A stretch of 64,000 nt of DNA. It comes from Eriocheir sinensis. Lineage: Eukaryota > Arthropoda > Malacostraca > Decapoda > Varunidae. Each line of letters starts with the position of its first letter. Position 1 is the stretch's first letter. The stretch covers positions 17,350,858 through 17,414,857 of the forward strand of contig NC_066528.1 of assembly GCF_024679095.1 (NCBI RefSeq), given 5' to 3'. The notes beneath the pieces were generated by a model, which saw only the letters and a program-made list of their open reading frames with translations, ran no database searches and had not been told where the DNA came from. The position numbers and the translations under genes were made by a program. Below are positions 9,601 to 19,004 of this stretch, piece after piece.

Positions 9601-12600
9601 AGGAGTTGTGGGCATTTCCAGGAGTAGTGTTATGACCTTGGTTGTAGTTTGACCCTTCCTTTGTACCGTGAACCTAAGAAACACACATTTGACAAGGCTT
9701 TCGTGGGTGTTGTGGGCATTTCCAGGAGTAGTTTGATGACCCTGGTGGTAGTTTAACCCTTCCTCTGTACCGTGAACCTAAGAAACACACATTTGACAAG
9801 GCTTTCGTGGGTGTTGTGGGCATTTCCAGGAGTAGTGTTATGACCCTGGTGGTAGTTTAACCCTTCCTCTGTACCGTGAGCCTAAGAAACACACATTTGA
9901 CAAGGCTTTCGTGGGTGTTGTGGGCATTTCCAGGGGTAGTGTTATGACCTTGGTGGTAGTTTGACCCTTCCTCTGTACCGTGAACCTAAAGAAACACACA
10001 TTTGACAAGGCTTTCGTAGTAGTTGTGGGCATTTCCAGGAGTAGTTTGATGACCCTGGTGGTAGTTTGACCCTTCCTCTGTACCGTGAACCCGAAGAAAC
10101 ACTCATTAGAACCCGACTGACCCCCTCTTTGACCTTTAGAAATAGCTGATGTGAGAAGCGGAAGTCTTACAATACTGACCTATGTGTCTTTCATGCTCGT
10201 AAACCTCAACGAAAAATAGGAAAACCCGACTGATGAGAATAGTGAAGTATTTCTTGTTCTACTGTTGTGTGTTGCAGGCTGGAAGTATCTTGGAGACTCG
10301 AGACAACAGGGAGTGGACGGCCCTTTTCCATGCTGTGAATGCGGGCCAGCCAGGAGCCGTCCACATCTTGCTACGACACAGAGCCAACGCTAACACTTGG
10401 TGAGGCCGTACTTGCATCCTTCCCTCGCCTCTGTCCCAGCCACATCCTTGTTCCGTCTTTTTTTTTTTTTAAGGTTTTAGTGGTAACTTTAATTGGATAT
10501 TCTCTTTTAACCTTCCTAACCTCTCGTTCAACCCCACATTACCAGAGTTTTGTATTTTGCTTGTATTTTCTATTGCTTGACCCATAACTTGCAAAAAACC
10601 TCAATAATTAAAGGTTTTATCAGTAACTTTAATTGGATACCCTCTTTTAATCTTCCTAACCTCTCATTCAACCCCACATTACTAGAGTATTGTATTTTGC
10701 TTGTATTTTCTATTGCTTGATCCATAACTATTGCATAAAAACCCTCAATAGTTAACAGTTTTATCAGTAACTTTAATTGGATATTCTCTTTTAACCTTCC
10801 TAACCTCTCGTTCAACCCCACATTACCAGAGTTTTGTATTTTGCTTGTATTTTCTATTGCTTGACCCTTAACTATTGCAAAAAACCTCAATAATAAGGTT
10901 TTAGCAGTAACTTTAATTGGATATTCTCTTTTAATCTTCCTAATCTCTCATTCAACCCCACATTACCAGAGTATTGTATTTTGCTTGTATTTTCTATTGC
11001 TTGACCCATAACTATTGCATAAAAAACCCTCCATAGTTAACAGTTTTATCAGTAACTTTAATTGGATATTCTCTTTTAATCTTCCTAACCTCTCATTCAA
11101 CCCCACATTACCAGAGTATTGTATTTTGCTTGTATTTTCCCCTCTTGACCAATAACTATCTTTCAGCCACTCCTCTCGACTCTTTCGTAGGAGCAGTGAG
11201 TAGCGAACTTTTTTCATTATTGGTTCCCTCTTTTTGCCCTTGAATTCTTTCCTCTGCTGTAAAAAAAAAAGAATGCAGGCTTGAAATAAATAAATGCAAT
11301 GTTCTGTGTATGAGAATCTGGTAACACTTGTTCACCCTCCTTCTGAAGACTTGTTCCTCATGAGATCTCCTTCCCAGCGAGCGGCAGAGTGGCATGACCC
11401 CGCTGATGCACGCTGCTCGGCTGGGTGACGCTGGCATAGTGGAAGTGCTGCTTCAGGCCGGGGCTTGTACGACCCTCACCAACCACCGCGGCCACACTGC
11501 TGCACGGGTGGCTCAGGACGCTGGGTTCCCGGCCATTGCTGCCTCCATCACACACTGGGCCGCACAAGGTAGATAAACCAGTGGTCGTATTATGAGACCG
11601 CCCAAGAACACTAAGTTGACAAGGCTTTCGTAGGAGTTGTGGGCATTTCCAGGAGTAGTTCTATGACCCTGGTGATAGTGTGACCCTTCCTCTGTACCAT
11701 GAACCTAAAGAAACGCATATTTGACAAGGCTTTCGTAGGAGTTGTGGGCATTTCCAGGAGTAGTTCTATGACCCTGGTGATAGTGTGACCGTTCCTCTGT
11801 ACCATGAACCTAAAGAAACACATATTTGACAAGGCTTTCGTGGGTGTTGTGGGCATTTCCAGGAGTAGTTCTATGACCCTGGTGATAGTGTGACCCTTCC
11901 TCTGTACCATGAACCTAAAGAAACACATATTTGACAAGGCTTTCATAGGAGTTGTGGGCATTTCCAGGAGTAGTTCTATGACCCTGGTGATAGTGTGACC
12001 CTTCCTCTGTACCATGAACCTGTAGAAACACATATTTGACAAGGCTTTCATAGGAGTTGTGGGCATTTCCAGGAGTAGTTCTATGACCCTGGTGATAGTG
12101 TGACCCTTCCTCTGTACCATGAACCTAAAGAAACACATATTTGACAAGGCTTTCGTGGGTGTTGTGGGCATTTCCAGGAGTAGTTCTATGACCCTGGTGA
12201 TAGTGTGACCCTTCCTCTGTACCATGAACCTAAAGAAACACATATTTGACAAGGCTTTCATAGGAGTTGTGGGCATTGCCAGGAGTAGTTCTATGACCCT
12301 GGTGATAGTGTGACCCTTCCTCAGTACCATGAACCTAAAGAAACACATATTTGACAAGGCTTTCGTGGGTGTTGTGGGCATTTCCAGAAGTAGTTCTATG
12401 ACCCTGGTGATAGTGTGACCCTTCCTCTGTACCATGAACCTAAAGAAACACATATTTGACAAGGGTTTCGTGGGTGTTGTGGGCATTTCCAGGAGTAGTT
12501 CTATGACCCTGGTGATAGTGTGAACCTTCCTCTGTACCATGAACCTAAAGAAACACATATTTGACAAGGCTTTCGTGGGTGTTGTGGGCATTTCCAGGAG

Positions 12601-15600
12601 TAGTTCTATGACCCTGGTGATAGTGTGACCCTTCCTCTGTACCGTGAACCTAAAGAAACACATATTTGACAATGCTTTCATGGGTGTTGTGGGCATTTCC
12701 CGGAGTAGTTCTATGACCCTGGTGATAGTGTGACCCTTCCTCTGTACCATGAACCTAAAGAAACACATATTTGACAAGGCTGTGTTGTGGGCATTTCCAG
12801 GAGTAGTTCTATGACCCTGGTGATAGTGTGACCCTTCCTCTGTACCATGAACCTAAAGAAACACATATTTGACAAGGCTTTCATAGGAGTTGTGGGCATT
12901 TCCAGGAGTAGTTCTATGACCCTGGTGATAGTGTGACCCTTCCTCTGTACCATGAACCTAAAGAAACACATATTTGACAAGGCTTTCGTGGGTGTTGTGG
13001 GCATTTCCAGGAGTAGTTCTATGACCCTGGTGATAGTGTGACCCTTCCTCTGTACCATGAACCATATGTGAGGGTTACGTTCTGCAAAAAGCTCGCATAA
13101 TGTGAATTTGCATATATATCGAACCTATCATCCCATTAATTCTAGCGGGTTATGTTCCACGACCCGTTTTGGAACCATCTTACTATTTATTCTGGCACCG
13201 TTTCACAATAATAAACCACATTGATTTAGGCATTTGTGATCAGACTATGTATCGTCTTTTTTTGGGGTTATATCGTGCCACAAATTTGGCCCTTTGTTGC
13301 TACACGGTAAGCCACAAATGTGGTCCTTCGTTGCTACACGGTAAGCCACAAATTTGGCCCGTCGCTGCTACACGGTAAGCCACAAATTTGGCCCGTCGCT
13401 GCTACACAGTAAGCCACAAATTTGGCCCGTTGCTGCTACATGGTAAGCCACAAATTTGGCCCGTTGCTGCTACACAGTAAGCCATAAATTTGGCCCGTCG
13501 TTGCTACACGGTAAGCCACAAATTTGGCCCGTCGCTGCTACTGGGTTAATGATATGCAGTCAAAGAGGATAAATGCCATCGATTATAGTCAGTTTAGAGT
13601 TTTAAGTTATTAATAATGTCACAGGAATGCTGATAAGGTGGAGAGCAAAATTTTTATCTACTTTCCATCTTTATTTTAAACCTTACCTATTGTCCTCAGG
13701 TCCCCTCGGCCCCAGCCTGCAGGACGGGCCGGCCGCCATGGAGGCCAAGTTGGGCCACACAGTGAGCCCCAAATGTAGGGGAGGAGGACCCCCATGCCTG
13801 GACACTGGTAATTTACTAATCTTTTCGTTTGTTACAATTCACATAACCAACATTATAAACATCCATTATTATCAAGGGTAGGCAGTGGCTGAGTGGTAGC
13901 GTGCTGGACGTGATGAATGACGCGAGTTCGAATCCCCACGCTACCACCTGGGATTTTTCAGTCACTGCCGAGTGGCTTAAAACTACCCACATGCTGTCCT
14001 GAAGACCACCCATCAACCTGGACTCTAGAGGAAACCGTCCAAGTGAATCAAGAAGGAGTTCCGGGAGGCAGCATGAGGCGAGAGAAGATGGCGCCACTAT
14101 AAACACTTGACCGCGCCATGACGGGCTGGGGCCAAACACCATCCAGGCCCCTCAAGCAAGCCTGCCGGTGCTAGAGGCATAGACGTAAAAAAAAATAAAT
14201 AAATAAATAAATGAATAAATCTTAAACATAGCGAATTGTACTATCTGAAACATAACAGTCACCCTCGCTATCATCATCAGTAAACAAACTACTCAACCAT
14301 TCACCTCATAAGCTTAAATGGCGCCACTATAAAAATTGCCTGCTCCTGAAGAAAGCCTACTAGCTCTATAGGCAAACACGTAAAAAAAGAAAGAAAAAAA
14401 AAGAAGAAATTAACAACTATTCACATGCATTTTTTTTCCTTGCAAGTCTGTCCTGCGGAGTGAAGGTAAGCCTCACATTTGTTACTATAATCAGTACGCT
14501 GCACACAACTCTCTACTCCTGCTCATCCCTATACTGTCCAAATCCCTTATGCAGGAGTCAGCCAGCATCTTCACTATATTATCCCTTCCACTGGTAAACT
14601 ATGTAACAGCCTTCCTTTCCCTGTACTTCGTTTCCTCCTGCCTATGACTTGAACTTTTCCGAGGGGAGGGTATCAAGACACCTCTCCACCTGGATTTGAC
14701 CTGACCTCTCTTCTGTCCTGTCGTTCCTTTTGGTTTTGTTGGGGCAGCGTCTGATAGGCTTTATATTTGTTGCTGTTTTTGTTTATGGCCCTGATTTTGT
14801 TTATGGCCCTGATTTTGTTTATGGCCCTGATTTTGTTTATGGCCCTGATTTTGTTTATGGCCCTGATTTTGTTTATGGCCCTGATTTTGTTTATGGCCCT
14901 GATTTTGTTTATGGCCCTGATTTTGTTTATGGCCCTGAGCTGCCTCCCTTGATGTAAAAAATAAAAAGACTTAACCAGTACATTCATAGCAACCATTCAC
15001 ACACTCATTGTTTTCCCTTGCAAGTCTATCTCAAGAAAAGTCAACATAAACATCACATTTTCTTCCATAATCACTAAACAACGTAATCATTGAACCATTG
15101 AACCCTTAACTTAACCATTCAACCCATAACAAACCCATTCACACACGTTTTCCCTTGCAGGTCTGTTCCGTAGAATGAACCTAAGCATTACATTTGCTAC
15201 TATAATCACTAAACAACTTAACCATTGAACCATTGAACCCTTAACTTAACCATTCAACCCTTAACTTAACCATTCACACACTCATTGTTTTTCCTTGCAA
15301 GTCTGTCTCAAGAAGTCTATATAAACATCACATTTTCTTCCATAATCACTAAACAACTTAACCATTTAACCATTGAACCCTTAACTTAACCATTCAACCT
15401 TAACTTAACCACTCAACCCATAACAAACCCATTCACACTCATTGTTTCCCTTGCAAGTCTGTCCCAAGGAGTGAACCTAAGCATCACATTTCAGCCAGCG
15501 TCCAGCCCACAGACCTCGAGACACTGCTGGACCAGGTGGGCTTAAGCTCCTACCTGGCTGTGTTCCGTATGCAGGACGTGGATTTACAGGTGTTTCTGAC

Positions 15601-17863
15601 CCTCACCGACCAGGACCTGAAGGAGTGCGGGATACAGTGAGTCCTTCGTTGTGTCTTGTATCCCTGTGAACGGTGTTTGGATTGTACTTAACCTTTGTGA
15701 TGCTGGATTTTATTTTTATTTTTGTCTTTTTTGTTTTAATTTTTGTCTTTCTTTTTTTCTTCCTATTTGTCATTTTCTTGTTTTTTTTCTGAATTTTTTC
15801 TCGTTTTTCTGTCTTAATTATTTTTGTCCATTTTTTTGTCATTTTCTTTGTTTCTTTTTTTTTGTCTTCATTTGTCTTTTTTGTCCTTTTTTTGTCATTT
15901 TCTTCACTTCTTTTTTTTGTCTTAATTTCTGTCTTTTTTGTCTTTCTTTTTTTGTCCATTTTTTGTCATTTTCTTCGTTTCTTTTTTTGTCTTCTTTTCC
16001 ATCTCCCATTTTCTTTCTTTTCTCCCTTTTTTGTGACGGGGCATGACAAATTAAGGTGTAAAATGAGTAGTAGATGCAATTGATGTCTATTTAGTGGACA
16101 TACATGCCAATTGAAGTTTATCACAGCCGTTTTTATACCCCAAGTGTAGATGCAAGTTTAGATTATTTTTTTTTACAACAGAGGAGACAGCTCAAGGGCA
16201 CACAGAAAAAGGAAACAATAACAAAAAAAAAAAAGCCCGTTACTTGCTGCTCCTAAAAGATACCGGCCTCTTGTAGACTCCTGCGTTCTTATGTTCTCAT
16301 GTTCTTAATTCTCACAAGGCCACCGAGACACTGACGGTTCTTATTTGATGATGCGTTACTTACCAAGCCCCCCGACCCTCCCCCCCGAACCCCACAGGAA
16401 GCTTGGTCCGCGCCGCAAGATGACATCCGCCATCGCCCGCTGGCATAGCAACGCCCCACTGAGGAGCACGCCCGAAGGTGCCTATGCCGATAAGCTGGAG
16501 GTGGAGATGCAGGAGCTGGGCGTGAAGCTTACTCATGCCCTGAAGGCCCTGGAGCAAGCCAAGGCCATGGTGAGTGCCCTGGGTCTTGTCTCTCCTTAGT
16601 GGCTTCGTGAGGTAGTGGTTAGTGTGCCTAGCTAGGGATTTGCGGACTGGGTTTTGAATCATACTTAATAGGTGGAGATGCAGGAGCTGGGCGTGAAGCT
16701 TACTCATGCCCTGAAGGCCCTGGAGCAAGCCAAGGCCATGGTGAGTGCCCTGGGTCTTGTCCCTCTCTAGTGGCTTCGTGAGGTAGTGGTTAGTGTGCCT
16801 AGCTAGGGATTTGTGGACTGGGTTTTGAATCATACTTAATAGGTGGAGATGCAGGAGCTGGGCGTGAAGCTTACTCATGCCCTGAAGGCCATGGTGAGTG
16901 CCCTGGGTCTTGTCTCTCCTTAGTGGCTTCGTGATGTAGTGGTTAGTGTGCCTAGCTAGGGATTTGTGGACTGGGTTTTGAATCATACTTAATAGGTGGA
17001 GATGCAGGAGCTGGGCGTGAAGCTGACTCATGCCCTGAAGGCCCTAGAGCAAGCCAAGGCCATGGTGAGCGCCCTGGGTCTTGTCTCTCCTTAGTGGCTT
17101 CGTGATGTAGTGGTTAGTGTGCCTAGCTATGGATTTGCAGACTGGGCTTTGAATCATACTTAAGCTTTGTGTTGCGTTTTTTTGTTTTTTTTTGTTTTCC
17201 CTTTTCCTGTTTTTTTTTTGTCTGTCTGTTATCTGTCTTATAATTCTGCTTCTTTTTGTCATTTTTTTTTCTGTCTGCCCTTTTCTGTCTGTTTTTGTCT
17301 CCTGTCTCCCATATTTTGCCCTTTTTCTGTCTCTTTTATCCTGCCCTTTTCTGCCTTTTCATCTTTTTTCTGTTTCCCTTTTTCTGTCTATTCTTTTACT
17401 ATCTTTTCTGCCTCCCTTTTCCTCTCAGTTTTCTTTTCTGTCCTCCTTTCCTGTCTTTTTTTGTTTATTCTGCTTCCCGTTTTTTGCCTGTCTCTTTCCG
17501 TCTCACACCTAACCTTTATCCACCCCGCAGGAGAGCCAGGAGAGAGACCTACGCAGCGTGGCCGAGGGGTGGGTGGTGGAGGCTCGGGGACGCCTTTACC
17601 AGTGTTACCATCAGTCACGGGGCCTCTCGGAGCAGCTCATAACCGTCCAGCAATGCCTCTCGCTTCTCTCGGCCCAGGCAGGCTTGGTTCAGCTTCCTCC
17701 CGGCCAGTCGTCGCTTACGTCCACCGCCATGGACACGCTAGCAAGGATGGCAGGCCGGGTGGAGTCGCTTGTGGCACTGACGGACCCCAGCACACCAAGA
17801 GCCACAAACAACCTCACCGCCCCCAATAAGGAGAAGGAGCGTCTCAATATGTATCATGTGTAA
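6471..17863 (+). CDS. ANKS3: ANKS3, ankyrin repeat and SAM domain protein 3 (8 coding exons)
   Basis: Exons: 6471-6628, 8102-8300, 10278-10399, 11378-11568, 13700-13807, 15495-15636, 16398-16569, 17531-17863. All junctions are GT-AG and phases match throughout, giving 474 residues. Residues about 30-222 form ankyrin repeats (GGWTALMYAAYYGHTDALRLL at 64-84; REWTALFHAVNAGQPGAV; GMTPLMHAARLGDAGIVEVL). Residues about 265-322 form the SAM domain, ending RRKMTSAIARW, which closely matches vertebrate ANKS3 as I know it. A helical, probably coiled-coil tail follows. Vertebrate ANKS3 has about 650 residues; here the Ank-SAM linker is only about 40 residues. In vertebrates ANKS3 binds ANKS6 through SAM-SAM contacts and belongs to the nephronophthisis/ciliary ANKS6-NEK8-BICC1 network; that role here is inferred. 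In-frame TGA at 6459 fixes the start, and ATG has A at -3 and G at +4. Extra mini-exons downstream of exon 7 could lengthen the protein. Confidence 0.93.
6656..7800 (-). repeat. 105-bp tandem array inside a TIR element, ANKS3 intron 1
   Basis: About ten copies of a 105-bp unit (landmarks TTTGACAAGGCTTTCGTAGG, GGGCATTTCCAGG, GACCCTGGTGGTAG). The left edge reads GTCGTATTATAAGAC; the right flank, ACTCATTAGAACCCGACTG, recurs beside array 2. Because 105 is a multiple of three, a 339-codon - strand frame is open by chance. Begins 27 bp after the exon 1 donor. Confidence 0.85.
7801..8101. other. Rest of ANKS3 intron 1
   Basis: CT-rich single-copy-looking intron sequence leading to the exon 2 acceptor. 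No feature recognised beyond a pyrimidine-rich tract. Confidence 0.4.
8102..8300 (+). CDS. ANKS3: ANKS3 coding exon 2 (ankyrin repeats)
   Basis: Acceptor TTTATCCTACAG, donor AAG/GTGTGT. Encodes residues 53-119, two ankyrin repeats with WTALMYAAYYGHTDALRLLL and CNALMLAAVCGSETAVEMLI. Confidence 0.93.
8320..10165 (-). repeat. 104-105-bp tandem array, ANKS3 intron 2
   Basis: About 16-17 copies of the same unit as intron 1, mostly 104 bp (AAGAAACACACATTTGAC instead of AAAGAAAC), so frames do not stay open. One copy near 8760-8870 is much more diverged. The left edge GTCGTATTTTAAGAC lies 19 bp after the exon 2 donor; the right flank matches array 1. Confidence 0.88.
10278..10399 (+). CDS. ANKS3: ANKS3 coding exon 3 (ankyrin repeat)
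   Basis: Acceptor GTGTGTTGCAG, donor TTG/GTGAGG. Encodes residues 120-160, AGSILETRDNREWTALFHAV onward. Ends in phase 2. Confidence 0.92.
10472..11165. repeat. Tandem repeat of about 140-147 bp, 5 copies, ANKS3 intron 3
   Basis: Landmarks AACTTTAATTGGATATTCTC and TTCAACCCCACATTACCAGA recur about every 140-147 bp. AT-rich, intronic, no function evident. Confidence 0.88.
11166..11280 (+). repeat. Dispersed poly(A)-ended repeat copy
   Basis: Core: GGAGCAGTGAGTAGCG, then T-rich, CCTTGAATTC, TCCTCTGCTGTAAAAAAA. Related copies: about 25565, 33130, 38930 and, inverted, 16160 and 47930. The A-rich end suggests a SINE-like retroposon; I see no A/B boxes in this piece. Confidence 0.6.
11378..11568 (+). 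CDS. ANKS3: ANKS3 coding exon 4 (ankyrin repeats)
   Basis: Acceptor CTCCTTCCCAG, donor CAAG/GTAGAT. Encodes residues 160-224 including SGMTPLMHAARLGDAGIVEV and the final repeat NHRGHTAARVAQDAGFPAI. Ends in phase 1. Confidence 0.93.
11584..13062 (-). repeat. 105-bp tandem array, ANKS3 intron 4
   Basis: About 14 copies of the 105-bp unit with a distinct variant (GTAGTTCTATGACCCTGGTG). Copies here are more alike than copies between arrays, indicating local homogenisation. The left edge GTCGTATTATGAGAC is 15 bp after the exon 4 donor. A 388-codon - strand frame is open by chance of period. Confidence 0.87.
13185..13549. mobile_element. Degenerate TTAA-type TIR element with 34-bp internal repeats
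   Basis: The right end is CTGCTACTGGG/TTAA. The interior has about 8 copies of a 34-bp unit (CACGGTAAGCCACAAATTTG). The left end is eroded. Same family as 18181-18437. Confidence 0.7.
13700..13807 (+). CDS. ANKS3: ANKS3 coding exon 5 (Ank-SAM linker)
   Basis: Acceptor TTGTCCTCAG, donor ACTG/GTAATT. Encodes a Gly/Pro-rich linker, residues 224-260, lacking secondary-structure signals. Phases 1 in and 1 out fit both neighbours, so it could be skipped without a frameshift. Confidence 0.85.
13877..14215 (+). mobile_element. tRNA-derived SINE
   Basis: Begins with a tRNA-like head: A box TGGCTGAGTGGTAGCG (about 13886) and B box GAGTTCGAATCCCC (about 13923-13936), the internal pol III promoter. A roughly 250-bp body (GATGGCGCCACTATAAAC) and an A-rich AAATAAATAAAT tail follow. 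A partial 3' body copy lies at about 14320-14400. No clear target duplication. Confidence 0.82.
14430..15480. repeat. Irregular tandem repeat of about 140-156 bp before ANKS3 exon 6
   Basis: CCTTGCAAGTCTGTC plus AAGCATCACATTT recur at about 14442, 15014, 15152, 15293 and 15449. The last copy is cut off at CACATTT and continues CAG/exon 6, so the array abuts the acceptor. Confidence 0.75.
14779..14940. repeat. 18-bp tandem repeat (about 9 copies)
   Basis: Unit TTTATGGCCCTGATTTTG. It sits inside a copy of a dispersed repeat (TTGTTGCTGTTTTTG before, GAGCTGCCTCCCTTGATGTA after) that appears without the expansion at about 33181-33230. Confidence 0.88.
15495..15636 (+). CDS. ANKS3: ANKS3 coding exon 6 (SAM domain, first part)
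   Basis: Acceptor CACATTTCAG, donor ACA/GTGAGT. Encodes residues 260-306: TDLETLLDQVGLSSYLAVF and DVDLQVFLTLTDQDLKECGI, the typical helices 1-4 of a SAM domain. Confidence 0.93.
15700..16035. repeat. T-rich low-complexity tract, ANKS3 intron 6
   Basis: Irregular TTTTTTGTC / TTTCTTC repeats. No gene. Confidence 0.8.
16160..16310 (-). repeat. Dispersed poly(A)-type repeat, inverted copy
   Basis: Reads TTTTTTACAACAGAGGAGAC, then A-rich, then GCCCGTTACTTGCTGCTCC and ACCGGCCTCTTGTAGACTCC. It resembles the head of the 47.9-kb satellite; the GTAGACTCC...CGTTCTTATGTTC tail recurs near 40470-40505. Confidence 0.6.
16398..16569 (+). CDS. ANKS3: ANKS3 coding exon 7 (SAM end and helical tail)
   Basis: Acceptor AACCCCACAG, donor ATG/GTGAGT. 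Encodes residues 307-364: KLGPRRKMTSAIARWHSNAP, then a charged helix (EMQELGVKLTHALKALEQA). Its last 69 bases (16501-16569) are copied three times downstream as possible alternative exons. Confidence 0.93.
16672..16740 (+). CDS. ANKS3: Possible ANKS3 mini-exon 7b (69-nt duplicate)
   Basis: Identical to exon 7 bases 16501-16569, flanked by TTAATAG and GTGAGT. Phase 0 on both sides, so inclusion adds 23 residues (EMQELGVKLTHALKALEQA core) without frame change. The acceptor's pyrimidine tract is poor, so use is uncertain. Confidence 0.45.
16843..16893 (+). CDS. ANKS3: Possible ANKS3 mini-exon 7c (51-nt, internally deleted duplicate)
   Basis: As 7b but missing 18 bases (six residues), hence still in frame (17 residues). 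TAG acceptor-like edge and GTGAGT donor retained. Confidence 0.4.
16996..17064 (+). CDS. ANKS3: Possible ANKS3 mini-exon 7d (69-nt duplicate)
   Basis: Differs from exon 7 at two bases (CTT to CTG, CTG to CTA), both silent Leu changes. Flanked by TTAATAG and GTGAGC. Confidence 0.42.
17165..17515. repeat. Pyrimidine-rich low-complexity tract before the last ANKS3 exon
   Basis: TTTTCTGTCT-type repeats leading into the exon 8 acceptor. No gene. Confidence 0.8.
17531..17863 (+). CDS. ANKS3: ANKS3 last coding exon (C-terminal tail)
   Basis: Acceptor CCACCCCGCAG. Encodes residues 365-473 plus stop, a helical region (ESQERDLRSVAEGWVVEARG; MDTLARMAGRVESLVAL). The stop codon TAA lies inside a perfect donor-like string GTAAGT (17860-17865), so an alternative longer C-terminus is possible. 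Splicing from there to the next + strand exon at 23385 would not keep the Tudor frame, so I see no fusion. No clear poly(A) signal was found within 600 bases. Confidence 0.9.
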   Translation, partial: ESQERDLRSVAEGWVVEARGRLYQCYHQSRGLSEQLITVQQCLSLLSAQAGLVQLPPGQSSLTSTAMDTLARMAGRVESLVALTDPSTPRATNNLTAPNKEKERLNMYHV

Positions 17864-18180
17864 GTTAGGGGTCTTAATTTTCTCCTTTAATTTTCTTTAT
17901 TTTTTTCGATTTCTGCTTTTTTTCCTTTCTTCATCGTTTTCTCCTTGTTCTTCTTCTTCATCTTCTTTGTGTTCTCTTTCATCATCTACTTCTTCTGTTT
18001 CTTCTTCTTATTTCTTCTTCTTTCTGGCTGTGAGTCTCTCCCACTTCTGATCATATATTCTCCTCCACACACCATCTCAGGGTCTTCTTTGGTCTTCCAG
18101 CTGGCCTCCTCTGTTTACCTCTACCTTTGCAGCTCTTTTATATCATTATTGGTTAGGGTACGCATTAATTTGTATCATGT

Positions 18181-18437
18181 TTAACCCGGTAGCAGCGACG
18201 GGCCAAATTTGTGGGTTTACCGTGTAGCAGCAACGGGTCAAATTTGTGGCTTCACCGTGTTGCAGCGACGGGCCAAATTTGTGCCATGATATAAACCCCC
18301 CAAAATAGATAATGCATAAACTGATCACAAATGCGTTGATATATATTATGAAATGGTTTGCGTGAGTGATGATTTTTTCTCATTTTCTCGCTTAGAGGGA
18401 CCATTAAGAAACATGATCCCCGCAGCTACCGGGTTAA
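18181..18437. mobile_element. TTAA-flanked TIR element (piggyBac-like MITE), copy 1
   Basis: TTAA/CCCGGTAGCAGCGACGGG ... CGCAGCTACCGGG/TTAA. TTAA target sites with CCC-starting TIRs are typical of piggyBac. About 250 bp with no ORF. Subterminal 34-bp units (CAGCGACGGGCCAAATTTGT) near one end. Confidence 0.85.
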
Positions 18438-19000
18438 CTAAGATATCATTGCTGGTTCTCGTAGGGTGAAGAAGAGCCAATGTATGTAGGTCTATATTGT
18501 ACAAGTCACCTTCTAGTCATTCCATCAGTCACTAGATATGTTACAACTCAATACACTAGATACTGTTACCAGAGCCTTGCCCAGTGTGATGTGTGCCAAA
18601 GAAGTCGTTCACCTTGTCTATTTCTTACATTCCTAGGTACTTGGAATGGCAGCTTTTTCAGAAATGTTTCCCTTATCCGTAGAGACTTTATAATCATTCT
18701 TGAGTTACTCTGATATTGGTTTACTGTATTTTAAAATTACCTCATTTAGCTGAATATAACGAGAGCAGAAGACGTATATTTGCAATCAGAACATGTTAAT
18801 TTTCATAACAATATGCTAGTTTTGCATTAGCAGTCAATACAAATTTTAGTTTTCACTAGTCTTAACACTACCCCCAAATGCATCTCTAACTTGTGTTCAA
18901 TATGTTAATCTAAAAGCTCTACATCTCCCCTAGAACTTACAGTCATAGGTATTGATACTTGTTTCTGCTTTATCAGCCCTTTTGAGAACTTGACCTTAGT
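18438..19000. other. Intergenic DNA downstream of ANKS3
   Basis: Single-copy-looking AT-rich sequence. No gene or repeat recognised. Confidence 0.4.
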
Positions 19001-19004
19001 GCAG

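Larger units (their letters stand above)
16501..17155 (+). repeat. 171-bp tandem duplication of exon 7 end plus tRNA-like SINE head
   Basis: Four units (16501, 16672, 16843, 16996), the third shorter by 18 bp. Each has 69 exon bases, donor, TCTCTCCTTAG, and a degenerate tRNA-like head (GGCTTCGTGAGGTAGTGGTT ... GGGTTTTGAATC) related to the SINE at 44070. The SINE-like end supplies TTAATAG before the next exon copy. Confidence 0.88.

Noticed and set aside
13877..13950. Functional tRNA gene
   Set aside because: A and B boxes are present, but the sequence does not fold into a cloverleaf I can support and continues into a SINE body with an A-rich tail. The same applies at 44070.
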